From a virus, in IMG/VR virus record IMGVR_UViG_3300047564_000944, positions 1-23,731 of that record: 23,731 nt of DNA; one strand, written 5' to 3'. This document shows, in pieces, positions 15,300-21,788 of the stretch. The position numbers and the translations under genes are program-made. The notes under the pieces are model-generated. The model made no database searches and had not been told where the DNA came from. It saw nothing but the letters and a program-made list of their open reading frames with translations. The stretch's first letter is position 1, and every line of letters starts with the position of its first letter.

Positions 15300-15865
15300 C
15301 AGACAAAGACATTATGGATGCCGTAGCGCAGGACGTTGACCCTCGCCTATTGGATAAGGCAAGGGAAGAATATCCTGTGCTACGCAATGTTGATGTTGAC
15401 TATAAGTATTCACCGAAGCAAGACATTGAGAAGTACGGCAAGCTAGAGTTTTTTCCTTCCGATGAGCCGGGTTCTCCAGAGCGCCCCCGCCCCAAAGAAT
15501 TTCCAGTTGGCAGACCGCTTGTCGAAGTTTACGACCCAAAGACTAGGCCAATAGATATTCTTGGCGACATTGCAAGTCACTACATGATTGAGCAAGACCC
15601 AAGAGTGCAGGGCTACTACAACCAGTTTCAAAAGTCTTTGTTGCCCGGTCAGTATGATCGCTTACGTGGTCAGTATCAGTTTGCCCAAAAAAATTATGGC
15701 GAAGATCGTCCTTACGAAGATTGGTATGAGCGCACTGGATTGCCCGGTTACTTCCGTGGATACCCATTCCAGCAATGGCCTGAAGAATTTAATGAGATGG
15801 CTTATACGCCAGAGCAGCGCCAGTTACTTGATGAGATGATGCAATACTTTCGGACAGGCGAATGA
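15290..15865 (+). CDS. Acidic protein with FRGYPFQQW motif, unknown
   Basis: A 191-residue protein. ATG 15290 is chosen over ATG 15284 because GGAG at 15280-15283 lies six bases from the former and touches the latter. It is rich in Pro, Tyr, Asp and Glu. Notable segments are DILGDIASHYMIEQDPRVQG, then YEDWYERTGLPGYFRGYPFQ, which recur in phage hypothetical proteins. His in ASHYMIEQD could belong to an active site, but no metal-binding pattern is complete. It overlaps the methyltransferase gene by four bases. Confidence 0.65.
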   Translation: MPVADKDIMDAVAQDVDPRLLDKAREEYPVLRNVDVDYKYSPKQDIEKYGKLEFFPSDEPGSPERPRPKEFPVGRPLVEVYDPKTRPIDILGDIASHYMIEQDPRVQGYYNQFQKSLLPGQYDRLRGQYQFAQKNYGEDRPYEDWYERTGLPGYFRGYPFQQWPEEFNEMAYTPEQRQLLDEMMQYFRTGE

Positions 15866-16374
15866 GTCATCAGGCGCAGTTGGATTTTGTAGCAAGTTTG
15901 CGAGACAGGTTCCCAGACTTCTTCATTAGAAAGAATGTGCTGGAGGTGGGTAGCCTAAACATTAACGGTTCTATAAGACAGTTCTTTCAACAGTGCAACT
16001 ATGTTGGGGTTGATCTTGGCGCAGGACAGGATGTGGATGTCGTTGCCAAGGGCGAAGACTTATCCTATGGCGATGGTAGCTTTGATGTGGTCGCAAGTTG
16101 TGAATGCTTTGAACATAACCCTGAGTGGGCTAAGACGCTTCAAAACATGATCAGGATGGCTGGCAGCTTGGTCTTCTTTAGTTGCGCTACGACGGGAAGG
16201 CCGGAGCATGGCACAAGGCGTACAAGCCCACAGGATGCACCATTTTGCGGAGACTATTATCGCAACTTAACGGAAGACGATGTAAGGCAGGAAGTAGATT
16301 TATCGGCTTTTAAAGTCTATGAATTTATAAGCAATGATAAGGCTCACGACTTATACTTTTGGGGGATCAAATGA
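15862..16374 (+). CDS. SAM-dependent methyltransferase, type 11-like
   Basis: A 170-residue class I methyltransferase. Motif I is VLEVGSLNINGSIR (residues 26-39), the acidic ribose-binding residue follows at Asp51 in YVGVDLGAG, and motif IV-like FDVVASCECFEHN is at 74-86. The D-Y-Y-R-N-L segment near the end is common in phage versions. It lacks a DNA recognition domain or an N-P-P-Y/D-P-P-Y motif, so it is unlikely to be an adenine DNA methylase; the target may be a small molecule, a protein or a cell-surface group. It is in the late operon behind the lysis genes. Confidence 0.75.
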   Translation: MSHQAQLDFVASLRDRFPDFFIRKNVLEVGSLNINGSIRQFFQQCNYVGVDLGAGQDVDVVAKGEDLSYGDGSFDVVASCECFEHNPEWAKTLQNMIRMAGSLVFFSCATTGRPEHGTRRTSPQDAPFCGDYYRNLTEDDVRQEVDLSAFKVYEFISNDKAHDLYFWGIK

Positions 16375-16526
16375 AGACAGGACTCTACGCAAACATCAAC
16401 GCCAAACAGGATCGTATCAAAGCAGGTAGTGGTGAGAGAATGAGAACGCCCGGCAGTAAGGGTGCGCCAACTAAGGCAGACTTCGTGAAGTCAGCTAAGA
16501 CTGCCAAGAAGCCCACCCGTAAATAA
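16371..16526 (+). CDS. Short conserved GLYANI phage peptide
   Basis: A 51-residue basic protein, last gene of the rightward operon. The ATG overlaps the methyltransferase stop and TAA is at 16524-16526. Its sequence pattern (G-L-Y-A-N-I-x-A-K then RIKAGSGERMRTPGSKGAP and a Ser-Ala-Lys-Thr-Ala-Lys tail) is a very common small phage protein; its function is unknown. High basic charge suggests it binds nucleic acid or the DNA-packing interior. It ends 30 bases before the terminator stem. Confidence 0.8.
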   Translation: MKTGLYANINAKQDRIKAGSGERMRTPGSKGAPTKADFVKSAKTAKKPTRK

Positions 16527-16556
16527 TTGCTTGGCGCGTTTCCTTCTCGCGCTTTC

Positions 16557-16584
16557 CCCCGCCATGTCTCCGGCGGGGTTTTTT
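16557..16584 (+). terminator. Intrinsic terminator of the rightward late operon
   Basis: A perfect 7-bp GC stem, CCCCGCC (16557-16563) and GGCGGGG (16572-16578), with an 8-base loop, runs straight into six T. It follows the last + gene and abuts the stop of the leftward unit, so it separates the convergent operons. The T tract exists only for + transcription. Confidence 0.9.
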
Positions 16585-17311
16585 ATTCGCTAGACAATAG
16601 TCCACCCTCAAACAAATACGTTCCCATGTGACCCATTTGGCACCACGGGGCAGCGTAGATCGTGCCGCCAATCTTGCGCCACTCATGGCAGAAATAATAG
16701 TCCTCAGACAATAGCCGCTTAGTATCAGGATCAATAGGATCAAGGTAGAAAGCGTGTATCTCTTGCCCTGCAAGGTGTGTCATATCACTGACGTAAGTGG
16801 GCGTATGCGGCTTTAGCTTCTCAAAGACTTCCCGCTTAACCAACATAAAGCCCGTGCCAATACCAGACACCTCGCAAGGCTTATCCACTGGCACCGTCAT
16901 GGAAGGTTCGGCGTTCAACAGGTTGACCACAAAACTGCCGGTGTGGTTTCTCAGGTTCTCTTTGCCTTCTACCGCTGCCCGCTTAACGGTTTCCCAATTT
17001 ATTTCTTTCTTTGGATAGATTCCGCCTATCACATCTACATCAGCCTCAAGCATTCTCAAGGCATCCTCTGCGCGGAACTTAATGTCAGCGTCAATCCAGA
17101 ACAGGTAGTCTGCATCGCCCTGCAAGAACTGGTGCGCCATATTGCACCGTGCGCGGGTAATCAAGGATTCATTGAACATGAAGGCGCAGGAAGTCTTATA
17201 GCCTTTGCTGCCCAATACGCCGATTAGATTGATCAATGACTGCACGTACACGCCAGTGCATTGCCCGCCATACATAGGTGTTGCGATAAATATATGTTTT
17301 TGCTTGTCCAT
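16583..17311 (-). CDS. Glycosyltransferase, GT-A fold
   Basis: A 242-residue protein started at the ATG 17311 with GGAG five bases upstream; a longer in-frame start (17389) would run into the upstream gene and has no such site. IATPMYGGQCTGVYVQSL opens a nucleotide-sugar-binding Rossmann fold, and DYLFWIDADIKFRAEDAL carries the metal-binding D-x-D (Asp74, Asp76). VIGGIYPKK and GTGFMLVKREVFEKL match family blocks of GT2-like enzymes in phages, and SEDYYFCHEWRK probably holds the catalytic acid. The acceptor is unknown: modified DNA bases, a virion protein or host envelope are all possible. It is the last gene of the leftward recombination unit. Confidence 0.75.
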   Translation of the reverse strand: MDKQKHIFIATPMYGGQCTGVYVQSLINLIGVLGSKGYKTSCAFMFNESLITRARCNMAHQFLQGDADYLFWIDADIKFRAEDALRMLEADVDVIGGIYPKKEINWETVKRAAVEGKENLRNHTGSFVVNLLNAEPSMTVPVDKPCEVSGIGTGFMLVKREVFEKLKPHTPTYVSDMTHLAGQEIHAFYLDPIDPDTKRLLSEDYYFCHEWRKIGGTIYAAPWCQMGHMGTYLFEGGLLSSE

Positions 17312-17326
17312 GTTATCTCCGAAAGT

Positions 17327-17354
17327 GGGGCGTGTTGCAGTAACGCTGCGCCCC
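17327..17354 (-). other. Stem-loop between nuclease and glycosyltransferase genes
   Basis: GGGGCG at 17327-17332 pairs with CGCCCC at 17349-17354; inside the loop GTT at 17334-17336 can pair AAC at 17342-17344. It lies in the gap upstream of the glycosyltransferase. There is no T run, so it is more likely an mRNA processing or stabilising hairpin than a terminator. This is a weak call. Confidence 0.35.
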
Positions 17355-17363
17355 GCAACGCTC

Positions 17364-17723
17364 CTAACTATCCTCGGGAGAGGATTCATCCTGCAACTGA
17401 TGGGGGTCTAGTTCATTACCAAGAAGCGTCAACAGATCGGAGAAGCGCAACAAGGCCAGCGATTTGCCGCCATCCTCGCGCATGACAACCAGCGGTATTT
17501 GTCCTGCTTCACAGGCTTTCTCTGCCTGTTCCACGAAATCATACACGGCTATCTTGCGTCTGCGTTTGCATTCAATGAGATATTTCCCCAAGATCAGATC
17601 GCCCTCATCCTTGACCTGATACTGCTTTAGGTTGCGGCGAATACGAATGCCTAGCTTGTCAAAAATCTCATTGGCTACTTCACGCTCGTAGCTTGCGCCC
17701 CTCTGTCTGTTGAGCTTACTCAT
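17364..17723 (-). CDS. PD-(D/E)XK nuclease, Holliday-junction-resolvase-like
   Basis: A 119-residue protein with the order of active residues expected for the fold: Glu15 in SYEREVANEIF, Asp42 in KDEGDLIL and Glu51-x-Lys53 in YLIECKRRR. The opening S-K-L-N-R-Q-R-G-A-S-Y-E-R-E resembles phage Holliday junction resolvases and small restriction-endonuclease-like nucleases. It probably cuts branched DNA made by the exonuclease-annealing system upstream in the same operon. Its ATG shares one base with the stop of the cysteine-rich peptide gene (TGATG). Confidence 0.75.
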   Translation of the reverse strand: MSKLNRQRGASYEREVANEIFDKLGIRIRRNLKQYQVKDEGDLILGKYLIECKRRRKIAVYDFVEQAEKACEAGQIPLVVMREDGGKSLALLRFSDLLTLLGNELDPHQLQDESSPEDS

Positions 17724-17869
17724 CAGTAACAGTTCGTTTGGCAGTTATTACCGTAGCAACAGGTGGTGCAGCTTACGCAGCGTCCTTGATCGCAATAGGT
17801 GTTGTAAGTACAGGTGGCATAGACAAAAGGCGCGGTCACTGCCAACCAAATAGCGAATAAGTATTTCAT
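17723..17869 (-). CDS. Secreted cysteine-rich micropeptide
   Basis: A 48-residue peptide, ATG at 17869 with GAGGAG six bases before it, stop at 17723-17725 overlapping the nuclease start. Residues 1-18 form a signal peptide (Lys2, then hydrophobic LFAIWLAVTAPFV, cleavage likely after Val-Tyr-Ala). The predicted mature part is about 30 residues and holds eight Cys, at positions 20, 26, 31, 34, 37, 38, 43 and 47, with little else but Thr, Tyr, Asn and Gly. Even number and dense spacing suggest four disulfides formed in the periplasm, or metal binding. I do not recognise a family. Coupled signals on both sides make it likely to be translated. Confidence 0.7.
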   Translation of the reverse strand: MKYLFAIWLAVTAPFVYATCTYNTYCDQGRCVSCTTCCYGNNCQTNCY

Positions 17870-17879
17870 TGCAGTCTCC

Positions 17880-18146
17880 TCAAAAGGGGATTTCGTCATC
17901 GTCCTTACGCTTGGATGGCGTAGGATTCATGTTGCCGCCAACGGGTGGTTGCCAGTTGTCTTCTTTTAAACTGATCAGTACGCCGCCAGTCGTATCCTTA
18001 GTCCATGCGGAGATTTTAAGCGTTTCTCCAATGACATAGTTTCTGCTTACTTTAAGTTCGCCTACCCAATCAGGGTGTGCCGCGCTTTTCTTCTTCCGGT
18101 TTGTGTAAAGAACGCCAGTGCCGGGGTTTCTCTCTTTATATTCCAT
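17880..18146 (-). CDS. SSB-like small protein with acidic DDDEIPF tail
   Basis: An 88-residue protein. GTGVLYTNRKKKSAAHPDWV then a beta-rich part with KISAWTKDTTGGVLISLKED looks like a small single-domain beta barrel, and the end KRKDDDEIPF matches the C-terminal tip of single-stranded-DNA-binding proteins, which recruits partner enzymes. It lacks a full OB-fold signature of canonical SSB. It sits with the annealing protein and exonuclease, fitting a replication or recombination role (inference). It overlaps the upstream HTH gene by 11 bases. Confidence 0.6.
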   Translation of the reverse strand: MEYKERNPGTGVLYTNRKKKSAAHPDWVGELKVSRNYVIGETLKISAWTKDTTGGVLISLKEDNWQPPVGGNMNPTPSKRKDDDEIPF

Positions 18147-18348
18147 CTTTAATTCCTTTCGTTAATGAATATCTTGCGAACTCTTTGTTGCCCACTCTGA
18201 CTGACTGGGTAATGATTGTGTGACCGTCTTTCCTAAGTTCTTCGACACGCGCTGCCAGCCGTAACACGCCGTAAAGTCTCAGGGAATCCAATGCCGTGAT
18301 GCTTTGTCCGGTTTGAAGGTGTTGCAGTACCATCTTGTTCTGCGTCAT
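18136..18348 (-). CDS. Small helix-turn-helix protein (HTH_39-like)
   Basis: A 70-residue protein started at ATG 18348, which has GGAG five bases upstream; the longer frame starts at 18369 without one. QNKMVLQHLQTGQSITALDS followed by LRLYGVLRLAARVEELRKDG is a winged HTH pattern seen in a phage family with the plan I-T-x-x-x-A-h-x-x-h-G-h-x-R-L-x-x-R-I-x-x-L. It is probably a DNA-binding regulator of the leftward genes. Confidence 0.75.
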   Translation of the reverse strand: MTQNKMVLQHLQTGQSITALDSLRLYGVLRLAARVEELRKDGHTIITQSVRVGNKEFARYSLTKGIKDGI

Positions 18349-18368
18349 CTTGTCTCCGGTGGCTGGCA

Positions 18369-19202
18369 CTACAACTTTTTTGTTTCTTCCTCCAAGAAGG
18401 TGCGTACCGTATTGATGCCGCGCTTGAAGACTTCAGCCAGTGCTTCATGCTTGGTTTCAATCTCCAGCAGAGCTTCAGCGTTGGCTTCTTCTAGGCTGTT
18501 GATTTTCTCCAGCTTCTCCCCGGCATTAAATTTTTTCGAGTTATGGATAGCTTCGACCATATCCAAGATGCCACTGACCAAATCGTCATAGTTGGCGTAA
18601 TGGGTGTGAGCTTCACCGTTAGGCAGCAAGAACGGAATGCCTTTGACCACAGGCTTCTCAACGGATACTGGCGCAACAGAGTCGCTAACGACTAGAGGTT
18701 GGACACGCGCCTCTGGGATCGTTTCAACTTCAGTTTCGTCAAGCATGCCGAGTCCACAATGTGCAAGAACCGACCGCCGTATTGCTTTCGTAGTTGCTTT
18801 AAGGATGGCATTAGCGAGTTTTTCTCCGGTAACATTCCCAACATCCACAGCACCTTGATTTTCTGAAACTCTGCCATCAGCGCCGGTGCATCTAACCGAG
18901 ACAATGTAAATTCCATCAACACGTTCCCGATGTGTAATCTGTGTGGATAGCTTGTGAATAGAACACAATTGCTGCGTTGCTCCAGCATTCGCATATAGGA
19001 TTTGTTTTCCATTAAGAACTAGAAGGTCAAAGGGTTTAGCAGCAGGATCAAGACCGACTTGTTTGCAGCGGTACAGGTAGTATTGTTTCTTCTGGTCTTC
19101 AGACAGGCCAGACAAGTCACCGCGCAGGACGATGGAGGCTTGGATTTCAGGGTCAAGGGCAGAGACATTGCTCTCGCTTGATAGGTTGACTACGTTGCTC
19201 AT
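18369..19202 (-). CDS. Single-strand annealing recombinase, RecT/Rad52-superfamily-like
   Basis: A 277-residue protein with GAGG before its ATG. The first 160 residues hold the conserved part: DLSGLSEDQKKQYYLYRCKQ, VGLDPAAKPFDLLVLNGKQ, then ANAGATQQLCSIHKLS and VTGEKLANAILKATTKAIRR ending in CGLGMLDETEV. This arrangement, with a G-L-D/N-P-h-x-K/R-P-F motif, resembles phage annealing proteins of the Redbeta/RecT type. The last 80 residues are a charged coiled coil. It lies seven bases after the exonuclease gene, the standard exonuclease-annealing pairing. Which subfamily it joins is uncertain. Confidence 0.65.
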   Translation of the reverse strand: MSNVVNLSSESNVSALDPEIQASIVLRGDLSGLSEDQKKQYYLYRCKQVGLDPAAKPFDLLVLNGKQILYANAGATQQLCSIHKLSTQITHRERVDGIYIVSVRCTGADGRVSENQGAVDVGNVTGEKLANAILKATTKAIRRSVLAHCGLGMLDETEVETIPEARVQPLVVSDSVAPVSVEKPVVKGIPFLLPNGEAHTHYANYDDLVSGILDMVEAIHNSKKFNAGEKLEKINSLEEANAEALLEIETKHEALAEVFKRGINTVRTFLEEETKKL

Positions 19203-19209
19203 GTTGGCC

Positions 19210-20103
19210 TCACTTCAAAAGGAATCGACGGGAACCCGGCTGTTCGACAATAAACTTGTCGTACATGTCAGGCATAGAACTGCGGAACAGGTCTTTGCTA
19301 AACGACTTGGTAGCTTTGCTGTTCTTCCAAGTAGCAAGGATTCGACCGTCATAAGTGGATAGCTGCCCTGCTTCCATCATGAAGCCCTGTATCTTGGCTG
19401 TTAGGGCATCTTCTTGTGCTTCTAAGGCTTTGCGCTGCTCTTTGATGATCTTCAGAGTGTCACAGGCTTGCTCTAGCTCTGCGTTGGCCCAGAGGCTTTG
19501 TCCGTTGTCTTCCTTGTAGATGATCTTGGCAGCATCTCCCATTGATTCAGGGTCAAAGTTTCTGGCCTTCACTCGCCCCCAGAACTGTGCCATTTCACGG
19601 GCGTGCATATCCCATTGTTCTTCAGAGAAAGACAGGGGATAGCCGCATATCTCTTGCCCACCAAAGCAGACAATCAGGATGACGTTAGGGATTTGATGCA
19701 CCAAGGATTCATGCAAGCACTGGACACGGTAGCCAACATCAACGTCTGTCGTGCCATCGTCACCATACTTCTTGCGCTGGTGAACACCTAAGTTCTTGAC
19801 CTCATAGAGCGTCTGCCCATCTTCTGAGATGTAATCAAAGTGGCTGGCAAGGAAGGTATGCTTAGGATGATGCAGACTATATGCTGCATCTTTGAACGGT
19901 AGTTCTTTGCGCCTTGCGTATTCGCGCATGATAGGTTCTTGCATAACAAGACCCATCTGCACTGCTTCAATGTCGGAAAGATCGTCTAAAGGTTTTGCGC
20001 CTACCTTTTCGGCATAGACCTCACCGGCTCTGCCTTCGACAAATCGACGCGCATCGTTAGACCATAGTGCGGTGTTCCGCACTTCCGGTGAAAAGTCACT
20101 CAT
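19210..20103 (-). CDS. YqaJ-type viral recombinase exonuclease
   Basis: A 297-residue PD-(D/E)XK exonuclease. Active residues line up as Glu56 in MQEPIMREY, Asp90 in ASHFDYI and Glu101-x-Lys103 in LYEVKNLG, followed by YRVQCLHESLVHQIPN, the Q-x-x-H/x-Q helix typical of the YqaJ/lambda-exo family. The C-terminus from about 220 is a coiled coil (KIIKEQRKALEAQEDALTAK) that may contact the annealing protein. It would resect DNA ends 5' to 3' for strand annealing. GAGGGG lies before the ATG. Confidence 0.85.
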   Translation of the reverse strand: MSDFSPEVRNTALWSNDARRFVEGRAGEVYAEKVGAKPLDDLSDIEAVQMGLVMQEPIMREYARRKELPFKDAAYSLHHPKHTFLASHFDYISEDGQTLYEVKNLGVHQRKKYGDDGTTDVDVGYRVQCLHESLVHQIPNVILIVCFGGQEICGYPLSFSEEQWDMHAREMAQFWGRVKARNFDPESMGDAAKIIYKEDNGQSLWANAELEQACDTLKIIKEQRKALEAQEDALTAKIQGFMMEAGQLSTYDGRILATWKNSKATKSFSKDLFRSSMPDMYDKFIVEQPGSRRFLLK

Positions 20104-20118
20104 ATCAGCCCCTCATGG

Positions 20119-20343
20119 TTAGGTTTCGGATTCTTTGGCTACCTGACGTTTCCGCCAGACTGATTCAGAAAGTGTATCGCCAAAGTCATACACTTCTACA
20201 ACTTCAAATCTTACATAGGTTTTGTAATTCTTGATAATAGATCGTATCAATTCTCTTTCCTGCCAAGGATAGGTATCAGCGATTGGATACCCAAGGTCTT
20301 TGGCGGTGGCAGTAATAATCTTGTCTATCAGTTCGTCAGTCAT
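20119..20343 (-). CDS. Small leftward phage protein, unknown
   Basis: A 74-residue acidic protein, overlapping by eight bases the end of the small membrane gene upstream. It includes a helical start (DELIDKIITATAKDLG) and a strand pair (YVRFEVVEVYDFGDTL). No motif recognised. It belongs to the set of short early genes. Confidence 0.6.
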   Translation of the reverse strand: MTDELIDKIITATAKDLGYPIADTYPWQERELIRSIIKNYKTYVRFEVVEVYDFGDTLSESVWRKRQVAKESET

Positions 20344-20449
20344 CGTCAGTCATCAGGGTTATGGCTAGGGCAATGCCGGTCAATAGAATGATTACGCCAC
20401 CGCCGACCAAGGCTGCGCCAATAAAGGTAATAGTGTCAAAGACTTCCAT
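20336..20449 (-). CDS. 37-residue membrane peptide
   Basis: The ATG is at 20449 with GGAG seven bases before it and TGA at 20336-20338. Residues 5-33 form one long hydrophobic helix (FIGAALVGGGVIILLTGIAL), with an acidic end Asp-Asp-Asp. It overlaps the upstream gene end by 14 bases and the downstream ATG by 8, so it is probably translated. Such peptides may act at the host inner membrane; function unknown. Confidence 0.65.
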   Translation of the reverse strand: MEVFDTITFIGAALVGGGVIILLTGIALAITLMTDDD

Positions 20450-20813
20450 GATTCTTCTCCTTCAGCTTGGTTTCGATGCGTTCGATTGCGTCATAGGCAT
20501 TTTTTGAGCCTTTCAACACATCTTCTTTCTCATCATCCGTCAGCCCTTGCCATTCACGCTGTGGTGGGGCGGTGTAAAGTGGTACTGATTCATCTCTGTG
20601 CATTCCCGGCGTGTCTAACGTCTTAGCAAAGCGCGTATCACCCATTGAGTTGTACATCCACGCCACCGGCTCCTGCTCTGGCTGCTCCAGTCGAGCGCGA
20701 AGTGCTTCAAGTACATAGTCTGGATCGCAAGCACCATCCACTTCCCAGTCGCCAGCTTTAATCGCAGCAAGCATCACATCCAGCGCCTGCTGCAATAGCT
20801 CTCTGTCAGTCAT
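20436..20813 (-). CDS. Phage early protein with PEQEPVAW and PLYTAPP motifs
   Basis: A 125-residue protein started at ATG 20813, where GGAG is well spaced; a longer frame reaches 20846. MTDRELLQQALDVMLAAIKA, then LEQPEQEPVAWMYNS and VPLYTAPPQREWQGLTDDEK, are typical of a family common in betaproteobacterial phages and prophages, function unknown. The end is a charged helix. It overlaps both neighbours by a few bases. Confidence 0.7.
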   Translation of the reverse strand: MTDRELLQQALDVMLAAIKAGDWEVDGACDPDYVLEALRARLEQPEQEPVAWMYNSMGDTRFAKTLDTPGMHRDESVPLYTAPPQREWQGLTDDEKEDVLKGSKNAYDAIERIETKLKEKNHGSL

Positions 20814-21037
20814 GGGTCTCTCCTTACGCGGATAGCGGCGGCGCATGAAAACGCAGCCAGCGTTGCATCGCCATCGCCTCTGGCTTGTGTGTGTGTAACA
20901 AGCTCATCACACACCTTCGCACAGGCTTCCCGTTCTTCTGCAACAGCTTGCTTAACTGCAATACAGGAAGGGTTTTGGCAATCAGCATGGCAGGTATGAA
21001 TATCGTCTGGCTGTGCCAGTTCTTTCCACTTACCCAT
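20810..21037 (-). CDS. Small Cys-containing protein with EREACAKVC motif
   Basis: A 75-residue protein started at ATG 21037 with GGAGGT six bases before it. The first part has CHADCQNPSC, a compact cluster that could bind zinc, followed by AVAEEREACAKVCDELV and a C-terminal AAAIRVRRDP, a pattern repeated in many small phage proteins of proteobacteria. Function unknown. It overlaps the downstream gene by four bases and the upstream gene by eight. Confidence 0.65.
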   Translation of the reverse strand: MGKWKELAQPDDIHTCHADCQNPSCIAVKQAVAEEREACAKVCDELVTHTQARGDGDATLAAFSCAAAIRVRRDP

Positions 21038-21308
21038 TGAGTACCTCCGCAGCCTTGAGCTTGCCTGTTTCTCCATCGAAAGTCAGGCGCAGGTTGTCAC
21101 CTGTATAGCGGTTGTCGGCAGGGCCAGCAATATGATTGGGCGTGGCTTCGGCATACATAACAAAGTCTGGTTTTGGCTCAATACGGTAATCAACGCTTTC
21201 TTCCCACCATGGTGATGCCGTAGATAGCCAAATGTTACCCTGCCGATATTCAATCAGAGCGCCGTTCGCCCAAGCGACTATTAGGTCTTTGTGTTTGTGT
21301 GGTTTCAT
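21030..21308 (-). CDS. Small phage protein of the WANG/YRI type, unknown
   Basis: A 92-residue protein with a HKDLIVAWANGALIEYRQG start, aromatic ASPWWEESVDYRIEPKPDFV centre and a C-terminal hairpin. This order (H-x-x-L-I-x-x-W-A-x-G, then a Trp pair, then Y-R-I-x-P) matches a small phage family seen in many proteobacterial phages. The ending FDGETGKLKAAEVLNG may be a beta hairpin. Function unknown. Confidence 0.7.
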   Translation of the reverse strand: MKPHKHKDLIVAWANGALIEYRQGNIWLSTASPWWEESVDYRIEPKPDFVMYAEATPNHIAGPADNRYTGDNLRLTFDGETGKLKAAEVLNG

Positions 21309-21441
21309 TGCGTAGCCCCTCGCATGTATAGATGTGTTTGTGTACTGGACACGGATGATGGACGGGAGCAGGGGATAGCCACAACAGCAGCAGATAGATT
21401 GCTGTAATGCCTACCATAGCCCCTAGAAACGGTTTAAGCAT
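21250..21441 (-). CDS. Small single-pass membrane protein, overlapping frame
   Basis: A 63-residue frame started at ATG 21441, inside the stop of the upstream gene. Residues 3-23 (KPFLGAMVGITAIYLLLLWL) form a membrane helix, followed by HHPCPVHKHIYTC, a His/Cys stretch that could bind metal or form a disulfide outside the membrane. The last 20 residues run over the next gene in another frame by 59 bases, which lowers confidence in the full length. Confidence 0.5.
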   Translation of the reverse strand: MLKPFLGAMVGITAIYLLLLWLSPAPVHHPCPVHKHIYTCEGLRNETTQTQRPNSRLGERRSD

Positions 21442-21619
21442 CGAGTTCAACTAAAGACAGGCGTTGCTCTTTCAAACGCAGTACAGAGGCTTTTAAGGCC
21501 ACGACAGAGTGTCTGGCTTTGTCTAAAGCAATCTGTGCTTTGATTTCTTGGGTACGGATTTGGTCAATGAGCTTATGCTCAGACCGTAGATCGAAATGAT
21601 CCTTGGAAGATAGATTCAT
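21434..21619 (-). CDS. Small helical protein, first gene after the origin-like region
   Basis: A 61-residue protein with GAGGG six bases before the ATG. It is one long amphipathic helix (IRTQEIKAQIALDKARHSVV, then ALKASVLRLKEQRLSL). It is the first gene leftward of the origin-like region and just behind a possible promoter. No family recognised. Confidence 0.6.
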   Translation of the reverse strand: MNLSSKDHFDLRSEHKLIDQIRTQEIKAQIALDKARHSVVALKASVLRLKEQRLSLVELDA

Positions 21620-21668
21620 GGCAAACCCTCATAGTTAGGAAACGGATGTTGTGCATCAGCACACGCAC

Positions 21669-21697
21669 ACATTAGGACACATTAAAACATCTGTCAA
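21669..21697 (-). promoter_or_regulatory. Possible leftward promoter for the small early genes
   Basis: TTGACA (minus strand, 21697-21692) is followed after 17 bases by TAATGT (21674-21669). The -35 is perfect and the -10 is weak. A second TTGACA lies 21 bases further upstream (21718-21713). Just past the -10, GTGC-ATCA-GCAC at 21651-21662 is a small inverted repeat. Confidence 0.4.
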
Positions 21698-21724
21698 CCA
21701 TTTATTTTATGTTGTCAAAATGCC

Positions 21725-21788
21725 TGTGGATAACTCTGTGGATAACTTTACAGTGGGGTGTGGATAAGTTGTCAATGCCTGTGGATAA
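21725..21788 (-). promoter_or_regulatory. Cluster of four perfect DnaA boxes
   Basis: TTATCCACA occurs four times on the minus strand, read on the plus strand as TGTGGATAA at 21725-21733, 21737-21745, 21759-21767 and 21780-21788. All four have the same orientation and match the E. coli consensus at every base. Start-to-start distances are 12, 22 and 21 bases, the latter two close to two helical turns. Confidence 0.9.

Noticed and set aside
17311-17389. Longer N-terminus for the glycosyltransferase
   Set aside because: The extra residues are Arg/Pro-rich and unlike the family, would overlap the upstream nuclease gene, and the internal ATG at 17311 has the GGAG site.
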